NCBI GenBank assembly: GCA_037446555.1
Contig: JBBIIK010000017.1
Span: 7,321-71,320, forward strand
DNA length: 64,000 nt
Direction of reading: 5' to 3'
Source of the DNA: JANWVO01 sp037446555
GTDB taxonomy: Bacteria; Acidobacteriota; Terriglobia; Bryobacterales; Bryobacteraceae
Positions 27,232 through 37,336 of the stretch are shown piece by piece (within the stretch, counting starts at the first letter, position 1; each line of letters opens with the position of its first letter). The translations under genes and the position numbers were made by a program. The notes beneath the pieces were generated by a model, which saw nothing but the letters and a program-made list of their open reading frames with translations, was not told the DNA's origin and ran no database searches.

Positions 27232-28464
27232 ATGTCCGACTTCATGCAGGCGGGGAGCATCACCACAATCCACACGCTGAAGCCAGACGCATGGCACCGG
27301 TTGGACGGGGATCTGGCTCGATGGGGGCGGCGCAAGCCGCTCGGGCTGGTACTGCCGGCGCTTTACAGCGAGTTTGAAAATCCGGCGATCCACCAGATTC
27401 TGGCCGAACTGGAGAAGCTGAACTGGGTCGAGCGCATTGTCCTGGTTCTTTCCCAGGCGGACGGAGAGCAGTACGAGCATGTTTGCCGGCTCTTCGCCCG
27501 GTTTGGCGACCGCGCTACAGTTCTGTGGCGGGAGAGCGAAGAAGTGCAGGCGCTGCTGGCCGAGGTCAATGAGGCGGGTTTGCCTGCCGGGATCCCGGGC
27601 AAGGGGCGCGCTTGCTGGCTGGGCATGGGCTATCTGCTGTCGCGGGGAGACGTCGAGGTGATCGCTTTCCAGGACTGCGACATCAAGACCTACCACCGCA
27701 AGATGCTGGCGCGGCTGGTGGCGCCGCTGATGGCGCCTGACCTGGGCTTCGAGTTTGCGAAGGCGTACTACGCACGCTTCAACCACAAGTTGAACGGGCG
27801 TCTGACGCGCCTGATGGTGGGGCCATTGCTGGTGGCGCTGCGCCGCTGCGGGGTTTCTTCCCGGTTCCTGGATTACCTGGGCTGGTTCCGGTATCCGCTA
27901 TCGGGCGAGATTGCAATGGATGCGCGGGTGGCGCACTCGATCACGGTGTCCCCCGACTGGGGGCTGGAGATCTCCACTCTCGAACAGGTCTACCGCCGCG
28001 TGCCAGCATCGCGGATCTGCCAAGTGGATGTGGCCGAGTGTTACGACCACAAGCACCAGGTGGTGTCTGCCTCTGACCCTGCCCGGGGGCTGCACCGCAT
28101 GGCGCGGGAGGTGGCGCAGGCGATCTTCCGCGGAGCGGCGGCTGACGGCGCAGTGCTCTCCAGCGAGATGCTGACCGGAACACTGCCCTTGGCCTACCGC
28201 GCCGAGGCGTTGGATGTGGTGATGAAGTACCGCGCCGACGCGCTGATGAACTCGCTCGACTACGACCTGCGCGCCGAGACCGAATCCGTGGAGGTTTTCG
28301 CGCGGGGACTGGAAGAAGCTGCCAACGAGTTTCTGAGCGAGCCGGCGGGGCGTCCCCCGCTGCCGAGCTGGCGGGAAGTGGAAGCGGCGCTGCCCGGCAT
28401 CCACGAGCGGTTTGACGCCGTCCATGCGATCGGGGACGTCTGGCAGGAACAGGCCACAGCCTGA
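27232..28464 (+). CDS. gpgS: Glucosyl-3-phosphoglycerate synthase-like glycosyltransferase (GT81)
   Basis: Encodes 410 residues of a GT-A glycosyltransferase. It has LGLVLPALYSEFENP, a GKGRACWLGMGYLL loop, and a DxD metal site in IAFQDCDIKTY near residue 150. YYARFNHKLNGRLTRL and RYPLSGEIAMD follow, a pattern I associate with GpgS. GpgS joins a nucleotide sugar to 3-phosphoglycerate; the phosphatase that completes the solute is the facing gene at 28470. The product is probably glucosylglycerate, with mannosylglycerate the alternative. AAAGGAG lies 8 bases before the ATG. The protein is cytoplasmic. The pair suggests a compatible solute for salt, heat or nitrogen stress. Confidence 0.65.
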   Translation: MSDFMQAGSITTIHTLKPDAWHRLDGDLARWGRRKPLGLVLPALYSEFENPAIHQILAELEKLNWVERIVLVLSQADGEQYEHVCRLFARFGDRATVLWRESEEVQALLAEVNEAGLPAGIPGKGRACWLGMGYLLSRGDVEVIAFQDCDIKTYHRKMLARLVAPLMAPDLGFEFAKAYYARFNHKLNGRLTRLMVGPLLVALRRCGVSSRFLDYLGWFRYPLSGEIAMDARVAHSITVSPDWGLEISTLEQVYRRVPASRICQVDVAECYDHKHQVVSASDPARGLHRMAREVAQAIFRGAAADGAVLSSEMLTGTLPLAYRAEALDVVMKYRADALMNSLDYDLRAETESVEVFARGLEEAANEFLSEPAGRPPLPSWREVEAALPGIHERFDAVHAIGDVWQEQATA

Positions 28465-28469
28465 GACGG

Positions 28470-29183
28470 TTACAGGCCCAGCGAATCGAGCACCTCTCCG
28501 ACGCGCCGGTTCCAGGCAGCCGGGCCAGCATCTCCGGGCAGGAGCCGGATGGGATGGTCGACGAGCCCCAGGAACCCCTCGTCGTTGGGCGCGTCGCCGA
28601 TGCCGAGGGTCACCAATTCTCCATGTTCCTTGCGCCACTGCTGAATGAGCCACGCCACGGCGCCGTGCTTGCCTTCGTGGGCCAGCGCGTGGTGGAACCG
28701 TCCGCCGCGCGTGAGCCTCAGGCCGCGCTTTTCCAGCGCCTGGCGCAAGAGAGGTTCCTTGCCGACGGTCTCCAAAACGAACGGTTCGCTGAACTCGCGA
28801 GCCGCCGCCAGCCGTGCTGGTTCCGGGGGCATCTGGCACCGGGCGGCGATCTCCTCCACGTCCATGTCGGCGAAGCAGCGGATACGGGCGCCCGCTTCGG
28901 CGGCCGCCTCCATCAGCGCGGGGGTGATGAGCGCGCGTTCGCGCCCCAGAACGTGCACGCGGCCCTTCGCCAGCACGACACCGCCGCCGTTTTCCACGAT
29001 ACTGGGATGGGTGAGGCCGATCTCGCCGAGCCAGTGCTCCACCTCCAGCCGCGTCTTGCTGGTTGTGCAGACCACGGCCGCCCCGAGCCGCTGCAAGCGC
29101 TCCAGTGCGGGCCTTGCAGGCGCGTGCTCGTAGGTGAAGTGGTCGAGCAGGCAGTTGTCGAGATCGGTGAAAACCGCCAGCAT
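28470..29183 (-). CDS. HAD-IIB phosphatase, glucosyl/mannosyl-3-phosphoglycerate phosphatase-like
   Basis: Encodes 237 residues. HAD motif I is VFTDLDNCLLD, motif II is CTTSKTR, the motif III Lys lies in HEGKHGAVAWL, and motif IV is GIGDAPNDEGFL. The cap is the type IIB found in mannosyl-3-phosphoglycerate phosphatases. It would remove the phosphate from glucosyl- or mannosyl-3-phosphoglycerate. It faces the GpgS-like gene with 5 bases between stops, so the two transcripts must converge or overlap. Function is inferred from motif set and neighbour. Confidence 0.75.
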   Translation of the reverse strand: MLAVFTDLDNCLLDHFTYEHAPARPALERLQRLGAAVVCTTSKTRLEVEHWLGEIGLTHPSIVENGGGVVLAKGRVHVLGRERALITPALMEAAAEAGARIRCFADMDVEEIAARCQMPPEPARLAAAREFSEPFVLETVGKEPLLRQALEKRGLRLTRGGRFHHALAHEGKHGAVAWLIQQWRKEHGELVTLGIGDAPNDEGFLGLVDHPIRLLPGDAGPAAWNRRVGEVLDSLGL

Positions 29184-29209
29184 GATTTCATTGTGACAGG
29201 CGGCGAGGG

Positions 29210-30535
29210 ATGAAACCCAGGCTCGAACTCGTGCTGCTGGCCGGTTTCGGCTCGATGATGCTGCTATCGAGCCTGTTGGGCTTTTCGCAGATGCGCCGCT
29301 CGGCCGTCTTGCAGCGGGAGCTGATCGATGCGCAGGAGCGCTATGCCGCCACCGAGCGGCTGGTGTCCGATCTTCGCGCGGACCTTTACCGCATCAGTCT
29401 GGACCTGCGCGACTTTCTTCTGGACCGCGACGCGGCGGACTCGGCCGAGGTTCGGCAGGAGATCGTCGAGGCGCGCCAGCGGATCCTGCGCTCGCTCGAG
29501 GAGCTGGAAAAGTCGCTGGGCGCGGCGGCGGAGGCCGAATCCATGGCGAGGCTGCGCGAGCGCGTGGAGAACTTTTTCACGCTGCTCGGGCCGCCGCTTG
29601 AGTGGAAGCCGGAAGTGAAGCTGGCGCTCGGCGGCAGCTATGTGCGCCGGGTTCTGCTGGGGAGGCGCGCCGAGATCAGCCTGATCGCCAGCGAGCTGCA
29701 GGCGCTGAATTATGAGAACCTCAGGCGCAGCCAGCAGCGGTTGCTGGAGGCGCAGCAAGAATTCCGCCACCGCCTGAACCGGCTCACCTACAGCATCCTC
29801 GTGCTGAGCGGCTTTGTGGCCGTGGCCAGCATCTGGTGGATCTTCCGGCTGGAGCAGCGCGCCCGCGCCGCCGAGCGCGAAATGCGCGACCTCTCGCAGA
29901 AGCTTGTGCAGGCGCAGGAAGCCGAGCGCAAGCGGCTGTCGCTCGAGCTGCACGACCAGGTGGGGCAGATGCTGACCGCGCTGCGCATGGAGATCGCCAA
30001 CCTGGGGCGAATCGGCGCTAAAAACCCGGAGCTGTTCCGCAGCCGCTTGTTGCAGGCCAAGGAGATGGCCGAGGCGACGATGAAAACGGTCCGCGACCTG
30101 GCCATGGGGCTGCGCCCGTCGATGCTCGACGATTTGGGGCTCGGCCCCGCCATCGAATGGATTGCGCGCGAGTTTTCGCGTGTCTCTGGCATTCCGGTCG
30201 ATGTCAGCGTCGAGGGCACGCTGGGGCGCCTGAGCGACGCGCAGAAGACCAGCCTGTTCCGGGTGGTGCAGGAGTCGCTCACCAATGTTGCCCGGCACGC
30301 TAGGGCGAAGCGCGTCTCCGTGCGGTTGGCGGAATCTGCCCACCGGCTGGAGCTGGTGGTGAGCGATGACGGAAAAGGCATCGAGCCGGGTAGGCGCCGG
30401 CGCGGGCTCGGGCTGCTGGGCATGGAAGAGCGCGTCCGGGAGCTGGGCGGAACCTTCACGCTGAGTTCCGTGCCAGGGGCGGGAACCACGGTGCGCGTGG
30501 AGATCCCTCTGGCGCCCATGGAGGTGGAGGCATGA
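29210..30535 (+). CDS. NarL-family sensor histidine kinase (HisKA_3)
   Basis: Encodes 441 residues. Helix 1 (about 6-24) and helix 2 (about 193-212, ILVLSGFVAVASIWWIF) enclose a helical periplasmic sensor of about 165 residues, like CHASE3/four-helix types. The dimerisation domain has the phospho-accepting His in RLSLELHDQVGQML. The HATPase carries the N-box QESLTNVARHA, the G1 box VSDDGKGI and GLGLLGMEERV. All catalytic parts are present. The gene overlaps the response regulator start as ATGA at 30532-30535, so they form one two-component unit. The signal is unknown. Confidence 0.93.
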   Translation: MKPRLELVLLAGFGSMMLLSSLLGFSQMRRSAVLQRELIDAQERYAATERLVSDLRADLYRISLDLRDFLLDRDAADSAEVRQEIVEARQRILRSLEELEKSLGAAAEAESMARLRERVENFFTLLGPPLEWKPEVKLALGGSYVRRVLLGRRAEISLIASELQALNYENLRRSQQRLLEAQQEFRHRLNRLTYSILVLSGFVAVASIWWIFRLEQRARAAEREMRDLSQKLVQAQEAERKRLSLELHDQVGQMLTALRMEIANLGRIGAKNPELFRSRLLQAKEMAEATMKTVRDLAMGLRPSMLDDLGLGPAIEWIAREFSRVSGIPVDVSVEGTLGRLSDAQKTSLFRVVQESLTNVARHARAKRVSVRLAESAHRLELVVSDDGKGIEPGRRRRGLGLLGMEERVRELGGTFTLSSVPGAGTTVRVEIPLAPMEVEA

Positions 30536-31182
30536 CCAGGGTTTTGCTCGCCGACGATCACGGCGTCGTGCGCAAGGGGCTGCGCTTTCTTCTCGAACAG
30601 GAGGCGGATTTCGAGGTGGCGGGCGAGGCCGCGGACGGACGCGAAGCGGTGCGGCTGGCGCGCGAGCTGTCGCCGGACGTGATCGTGATGGACATCGCCA
30701 TGCCGCAGTTGAACGGCATCGACGCGACGGCGCAGATCGTGCGGCAGAACTCGCGCATCCAGGTGCTGATCCTCTCGATGCACAACGACGAAACCTACCT
30801 GCTGCGGGCGCTGGAGGCAGGCGCGCGCGGCTTCCTTCTGAAGGACACGGCCGAAGAGGATCTGGTGCGCGCCGTCCGGGTCGTGGCCCAGGGCAAGCCG
30901 TTTTTCAGCCCCGCCATCGCGCAGGCGCTGCTGGAGGATTACATGCGCAACCTCCAGCAGCGCAACCAGCAGGACAGCTACAGCCTGCTGACGGACCGCG
31001 AGAAAGAAGTGCTGCAACTGCTGGCCGAGGGGCGCTCGAACAAGGAAGTCGCGCAACTGCTGAACCTCAGCGTCTACACGGTGGAGACGCACCGCACGCG
31101 CATCATGCAGAAGCTGAACCTGCACAACACGGCCGAGCTGGTGCTTTACGCCGTGCGCAAGAAGATCATCCCAGGTCTTTGA
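30532..31182 (+). CDS. NarL/FixJ-family response regulator
   Basis: Encodes 216 residues. The receiver has the acidic pair in LLADDHGVV, the phospho-accepting Asp in VIVMDIAMPQLNG, and the Lys in FLLKDTAEE. A LuxR-type helix-turn-helix follows (LTDREKEVLQLLAEGRSNKEVAQLLNLS-like, residues about 152-180, then VETHRTRIMQKL). It is coupled to the kinase by an ATGA overlap. Its 3' end overlaps the converging DUF177 gene by 17 bases (31166-31182). Confidence 0.95.
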   Translation: MTRVLLADDHGVVRKGLRFLLEQEADFEVAGEAADGREAVRLARELSPDVIVMDIAMPQLNGIDATAQIVRQNSRIQVLILSMHNDETYLLRALEAGARGFLLKDTAEEDLVRAVRVVAQGKPFFSPAIAQALLEDYMRNLQQRNQQDSYSLLTDREKEVLQLLAEGRSNKEVAQLLNLSVYTVETHRTRIMQKLNLHNTAELVLYAVRKKIIPGL

Positions 31183-31684
31183 GCGAAGCCCAGCGGGGAT
31201 CGCGGAACGGTGCGCGGCAGCCGCAGTCCCGCTCGTTGCGGTTGGCGCCGCAATAGGGGCACAGGCCTTTGCAGTCGGGGCGGCAAAATAGCTGCATCGG
31301 CAGGCTGAGCAGGATCTGCTCCCGCAGCGCGCCGGCCAGCTCCACGCCCTCGCCCTCGTAGAACGCCAGGTCGATCTCGCCTTCTTCGAGGTGGATCTCG
31401 GCGTGGTTCGACGTGCGCACCACGGGGCGGTAGAACAGATCGAAGTCGGTGTCGATTTCGAGCCGGGCGGGCTCCAGGCAGCGGTCGCACACTCCTTCCA
31501 TGTTGGCCCGCAGATGGCCCCGGATGCGAATCTCGCCCAGGGTGTTGCGCAACAGCTCCGTGCGGCCGGCCGCCGACAGCGCGCCCAACTGGTGAAGGTC
31601 TTCGGGGAAGGAGATCTCGCCCGGCTGGTAGCGGACGTCGAACAGGATCGGATGATGCTCCAGCTCGGTGATGGAAAAGAACAC
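31166..31684 (-). CDS. DUF177 (YceD-like) protein
   Basis: Encodes 172 residues. It has the DUF177 layout: an N-terminal strand pair, VCDRCLEPARLEIDTDF in the middle, and a C-terminal zinc-like cluster (FCRPDCKGLCPYCGANRNERDCGC). The family affects 23S rRNA synthesis and is usually encoded directly before rpmF and plsX. Here it is detached, 4.1 kb from rpmF, and its end overlaps the converging response-regulator gene. The opening MFFSITELEHHP fits the family start. Confidence 0.85.
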   Translation of the reverse strand: MFFSITELEHHPILFDVRYQPGEISFPEDLHQLGALSAAGRTELLRNTLGEIRIRGHLRANMEGVCDRCLEPARLEIDTDFDLFYRPVVRTSNHAEIHLEEGEIDLAFYEGEGVELAGALREQILLSLPMQLFCRPDCKGLCPYCGANRNERDCGCRAPFRDPRWASLKDLG

Positions 31685-31719
31685 GGCCCGCCTCCTCTGC
31701 CTTCATCATAGCCGCCCGC

Positions 31720-32490
31720 TCAGCGGCCGCGGAGGAATTTGCGGATCGTCAGATCGTATAGTCCGGCACCCAGTAGCCCGCCCAGCAAGGGCGCCGCCAC
31801 GGGAACCCACCAGACGCCGCTTCCGTCGGTGAGCCCGTTGACGCGGTAGCCGGCGACCACGGTCCACAGGCGCGGGCCCAAATCGCGCGCCGGGTTGATG
31901 GCGTAGCCGTGCAGCTTGCCGAAGCTGATGCCGATGGCCAGCACGATCAGCGCCACCATGGCCGGGGTCAGGTACTGCGGCATGTCCAGGTTGTCCTCGT
32001 CTGTCACTGCGAAGACCAGGAACAGAAGCAGCGCCGTGCCGATCACCTGGTCGAAAAAGCCCGCCGCGGGCACGTCAGGGAAGGCGGGAAACGTGGTGAA
32101 GATGCCGGCGCTTTTTTCGAGCAACGGATCGAACCGCAAAATCGCCTCGCGGTAGTTGAACCACACCAGCGCCGCGCCTGCCATCCCGCCTGCGGTCTGG
32201 CTCAAGGCATAGGGCAATGTCTTGCGCCACGGAAAGCCGCGGAACACGGCCAGCGCCAGAGTCACCGCCGGGTTCAGGTGCGCGCCGCTGACCCGCATCG
32301 ACGCCATGACGCCGAACATCACCCCCAGCGCCCAGCCCATGGTGATGTTTGTATAGCCCCCGTGCACCACCTCGCCCGGCGCGCCGGTGCCGAACAGCAG
32401 CACCATCGCCACCACGCCGGCGCCAAAGATCAGAATGAACATGGTGCCGATGAACTCCGCGGCAAGTTCCGCGGCGAAATGGAACCGCAT
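31720..32490 (-). CDS. glpF: Aquaglyceroporin (MIP family)
   Basis: Encodes 256 residues with six hydrophobic helices and the two NPA half-helices: SGAHLNPAVTLAL and GYAINPARDLGPR. Asp after the second NPAR is the mark of glycerol-conducting members rather than strict aquaporins. It would let glycerol and similar small solutes cross the inner membrane. No glpK or glpD lies beside it. It stands 13 bases downstream of the M14-like gene stop side on the same strand. Confidence 0.9.
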   Translation of the reverse strand: MRFHFAAELAAEFIGTMFILIFGAGVVAMVLLFGTGAPGEVVHGGYTNITMGWALGVMFGVMASMRVSGAHLNPAVTLALAVFRGFPWRKTLPYALSQTAGGMAGAALVWFNYREAILRFDPLLEKSAGIFTTFPAFPDVPAAGFFDQVIGTALLLFLVFAVTDEDNLDMPQYLTPAMVALIVLAIGISFGKLHGYAINPARDLGPRLWTVVAGYRVNGLTDGSGVWWVPVAAPLLGGLLGAGLYDLTIRKFLRGR

Positions 32491-32503
32491 GGATCAGAGC
32501 CTA

Positions 32504-33265
32504 CTACGGCAGGCGGGCGGCTAGCCAGCCGAGCATCTCCAGCTGCCGGTCCAGTTGTCCGTGCTCCACCTCGACATTGACATAGCGCACGCCGCGGGCT
32601 GCGCACCAGCGCGAGAGCGAGCCGTCGTCCTCCCCGCCCGGCCGGTTTTGCAGCACGGCGTTGAAAGGTCCGCGCGCCCCGATTTCATAGTCCTGTTCGG
32701 AAGTGAAGAGGAAGAAATTCCGCGGCTCGTCCGGGCGCGGGCGGTGAATCCGCTGCGAGATGGGCGCCTCGGTCTCCATCGAGTATCCGGGGCCGTTGTT
32801 GTGCGCTGCAATCCACAGCCCTCCGGGCGGCGGCGCGATCCTTTCCATGAGCGCGGGCCGTTCCCGGTCGAGGCGGTCCAACAGCGCCAGCACCGCCTCC
32901 GGCGGCGCCTCCGGGTTCAGCAGGCGCAGGTTCTTCTCCGCGCCCGCGCGGGAGAACATGCGGTTCGGATCGAGCCGCAGGCCGTTGACGGCGACGTGGC
33001 GCGTCTTTGAATCGGCGATCCAGGCTTCGCCGGGAATCTCTACGAGGAGCCGCTCCACAGCCTCGCGCGCGGTCTCCTCATTGCCGTGGATCCGCAGAAA
33101 GCGGCGCGAAGACTGCCCGTTGCGGAGGCGGTGGAACGCGATGCCGGCCAGCTCCAGCCGCTGCCGCTCCACTTCGGCGCGGGCGCGCAAGGGCAGCAAA
33201 AGCGCGGGCGCGGCCAGCAGAGCTCTTCTGGAGAATTTCGTCCTGATCGCGGTTGCCGGGGCCAT
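32504..33265 (-). CDS. Tat-exported M14-like (zinc carboxypeptidase fold) protein
   Basis: Encodes 253 residues from ATG 33265, which has GGAGG just upstream. The leader SRRALLAAPALLLPLRARA has the twin-arginine pattern. The mature part shows the ordered marks of M14 metallopeptidases: FLRIHGNEETA (His and Glu zinc ligands), DPNRMFSR (substrate-binding Asn-Arg), IAAHNNGPG (third ligand His), and YVNVEVEHG, where a catalytic Glu is expected. At this length it is a minimal member. Deacylase (AstE/aspartoacylase-like) action is as likely as peptidase action. The product name is inferred from motifs alone. Confidence 0.6.
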   Translation of the reverse strand: MAPATAIRTKFSRRALLAAPALLLPLRARAEVERQRLELAGIAFHRLRNGQSSRRFLRIHGNEETAREAVERLLVEIPGEAWIADSKTRHVAVNGLRLDPNRMFSRAGAEKNLRLLNPEAPPEAVLALLDRLDRERPALMERIAPPPGGLWIAAHNNGPGYSMETEAPISQRIHRPRPDEPRNFFLFTSEQDYEIGARGPFNAVLQNRPGGEDDGSLSRWCAARGVRYVNVEVEHGQLDRQLEMLGWLAARLP

Positions 33266-33301
33266 TTCCTCCGAGGATAATGGGGGCGGAGGTATTCCTG
33301 C

Positions 33302-34587
<1,286 letters not shown>

Positions 34588-34591
<4 letters not shown>

Positions 34592-37200
34592 AAGGAGTGG
34601 GCCAGGAACCGACGACGCCGCTGATGCGGCAATACCACGCGGCGAAACAGCAGGCGCCCGGCTGCCTGCTGTTTTTCCGCCTCGGCGACTTCTACGAACT
34701 CTTCTACGAGGACGCCGTCACCGCGGCGCGCGAACTGGAGATCACGCTCACCTCGCGCAACAAGGAGCGCGGCGAGCCCGTGCCCATGTGCGGCGTGCCC
34801 TTCCACGCGGCCGAGGGCTACGTGGCGCGGCTCATCCAGAAGGGCTACCGCGTGGCCATCTGCGAGCAGATGGAGGACCCGCGGCTGGCGAAGAAGCTCG
34901 TGCGGCGCGAGATCACGCGCATCGTCACGCCGGGCACCGTCACAGAATCCGCCCTGCTCGACGCCGCGCGCAACAATTATCTGGCGGCGCTGTGCGCGAG
35001 CCGCGGACAGGCGGGGCTGGCGTGGGTGGACGTCTCCACCGGCGAGTTCCGCGCCACCGAGCTCCCGGCTCAGGAAGCTGCGGCGCTGCTCGAGCAGCTC
35101 AACGTCCGCGAGCTGCTCGCCCCCGAGCCGGACTCCGCTCCGCGCAGCCGCTGGACGGTGACTTCAGCCGAGCCCTGGACCTTCGATCCGCCCCACGCCG
35201 AGCAGCTCCTGCGCGAGCACTTCCGCCTGCTGGCGCTGGACGGTTGCGGGCTCGCCGGGCGCCCTCTGGCTACCGGCGCCGCCGGCGCAATTCTCGCCTA
35301 CCTGCGCGAGACGCAGCGCTCCACGCTTGGACACCTGGACCGCCCCCTCTACGCCGACCGCTCCGGCGCAATGATGCTCGACGCGGTCACCGTGCGCAAT
35401 CTGGAGCTGGTTGAGCCGCTGTTTACCGCCGATGCCGGCGGCGGGCGCGACGCCACACTGATCTCGGTGATCGATCAGACCCGCACCGGCATGGGCGCGC
35501 GCTTGCTGCGCAAGCGGCTGCTGGAGCCGTCGCTGGACCGCGCGGAGATCGAGGCGCGCCTGGACGCCGTCGAATGGCTTGTCCGCTCGACCATCCCGCG
35601 CACGCGGCTGCGCGAGACGCTGGGCCGCATGCTCGATCTCGAGCGCCTGCTGGCGCGGATCACCGTCGGAACCGCCACGCCCCGCGACCTGCTCGGCCTG
35701 GGACGTACGCTCGCCTGCGTTCCCGAGCTGCGCCCGCCGCTCGAAGGGGCCCAACCGGCGCGCCTGCGCGAAGCCGCCGCCGCGCTGGACGACGTCCCTG
35801 ACTTGCGCGAGAAGCTCCTGGCCGCCATCAGCGACAACACGCCCGCCAACGCCGCCGACGGGGGCCACATCCGCGCGGGCTTCAGCGCCGAACTCGACGA
35901 GCTGCGCCACCTGGCCACCCACTCGCGGCAGATCATTGCCGCCATCGAGGCCAGGGAGCGCCAGCGCACGGGCATCGCTTCGCTCAAGGTCCGATTCAAC
36001 AACGTCTTCGGCTTCTACATCGAGGTCTCGAAGCCCAACCTCCACCTCGTGCCCGCCGATTACGAGCGCAAACAAACGCTCGTCAACGCCGAACGCTTCA
36101 CCACGCCGGAACTGAAGGAGCTGGAGGCGAAAGTGCTCGACGCTGAAGAGCGGGCGCTGGATCTGGAGCGCGCGATTCTCGCCGGGCTGCGCGCCGCCGC
36201 GGCCGCCGAATCGCAGCGCCTGCGCGCCACCGCGGCCGCCGTGGCCGGCATCGACTTCTACGCGGCGCTGGCCGAAACTGCCGTCGAGCGCCGCTACACG
36301 CGGCCGCGCTTCTCCGATGCGGGCGAGATGAAAGTGGTGGCCGGTCGCCATCCGGTGATCGAAAAGCTGGCCGAGGCCGAAGCCGGCCATTTCATCCCGA
36401 ATGATCTGTATCTCGATCTGGACGCGCACCGCATCGCCGTGATCACCGGCCCGAACATGGGCGGCAAGTCCACTTACCTGCGGCAGGCGGCGCTGATCGC
36501 CGTGCTGGCGCAGATGGGAAGCTTCGTGCCGGCACAGGAGGCCGTGCTGCCGCTGATCGACCGCGTGTTCACGCGCATCGGCGCCAGCGACAACCTCGCC
36601 CGCGGCCGGTCGACCTTCATGGTGGAGATGACCGAGACGGCCGTGATCCTGAACACGGCCACCCGCCACAGCATGATCGTGCTGGACGAGATCGGCCGCG
36701 GAACGGCCACTTACGACGGCCTGGCGCTGGCCTGGGCGGTGCTCGAATACATCCACGACCGCATCGGCGCGCGCACTCTGTTCGCCACGCACTATCACGA
36801 GCTCACAGAGCTGGCCGGGCGGCTGGAGGGCGTCGTGAACCTCCATGTCTCGGTGAAGGAATCGGGCGACCAGCTCATCTTCCTGCGCCGCGTCGAGGCG
36901 GGCAGCGCGGATCGAAGCTACGGAATCGAAGTGGCGCGGCTGGCGGCGCTGCCGCTCGAGGTGATCGAGCGCGCCCGCGAAATCCTGGCGCTGCACGAAA
37001 AGAAGGAAGTGACGGTGAGCGATCAGCTCGAGGCGCCGAAGCGGAAGGACGCCGCATCGCCCGGCTTGCAGATCCGGCTGTTCGAGCCTGTGGGCTGGCA
37101 GATCGCCGAGCGCATCCGGCAGCTCGATATCGACAATCTGCGCCCGGTCGAGGCGCTCAGGCTGCTCGCAGAGTTGAAAGAGGAGCTTGGGCGGGAGTAA
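34588..37200 (+). CDS. mutS: DNA mismatch repair protein MutS
   Basis: Encodes about 870 residues, as expected for MutS. The mismatch-reading domain has FFRLGDFYELFYEDA (the Phe-x-Glu motif FYE). The connector and lever domains follow. The ATPase has Walker A ITGPNMGGKSTYLRQ near residue 618, Walker B MIVLDEIGRGT and the STFMVEM signature. The start is uncertain: TTG 34588 overlaps the gdhA stop, GTG 34597 is next, and ATG 34624 begins just at the conserved LMRQYHAAK. I used the longest because other MutS proteins have residues before that motif. It recognises mismatches together with MutL, which is not in the window. Confidence 0.96.
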
Positions 37201-37336
37201 GCGGGCGCGCCGGCGGCATGCGGCCCCGCCGGGGCAGGCCAGCGCCGGTTGAGGAGTCAGGCTGTGGGTTGCGGCCGGGGAAAATCCGCGCAGCAGGAGC
37301 TCGCCGAACCCCTCGCGGGGCGCGCACCGGCTCGAA

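Noticed and set aside
35164..36996. Minus-strand open frame opposite mutS
   Set aside because: mutS ATPase and mismatch motifs are intact on the + strand.
37201..37336. Possible terminator or small gene between mutS and the DUF2264 gene
   Set aside because: Only short CCCC/GGGG-type hairpins without T-runs; too weak to call.
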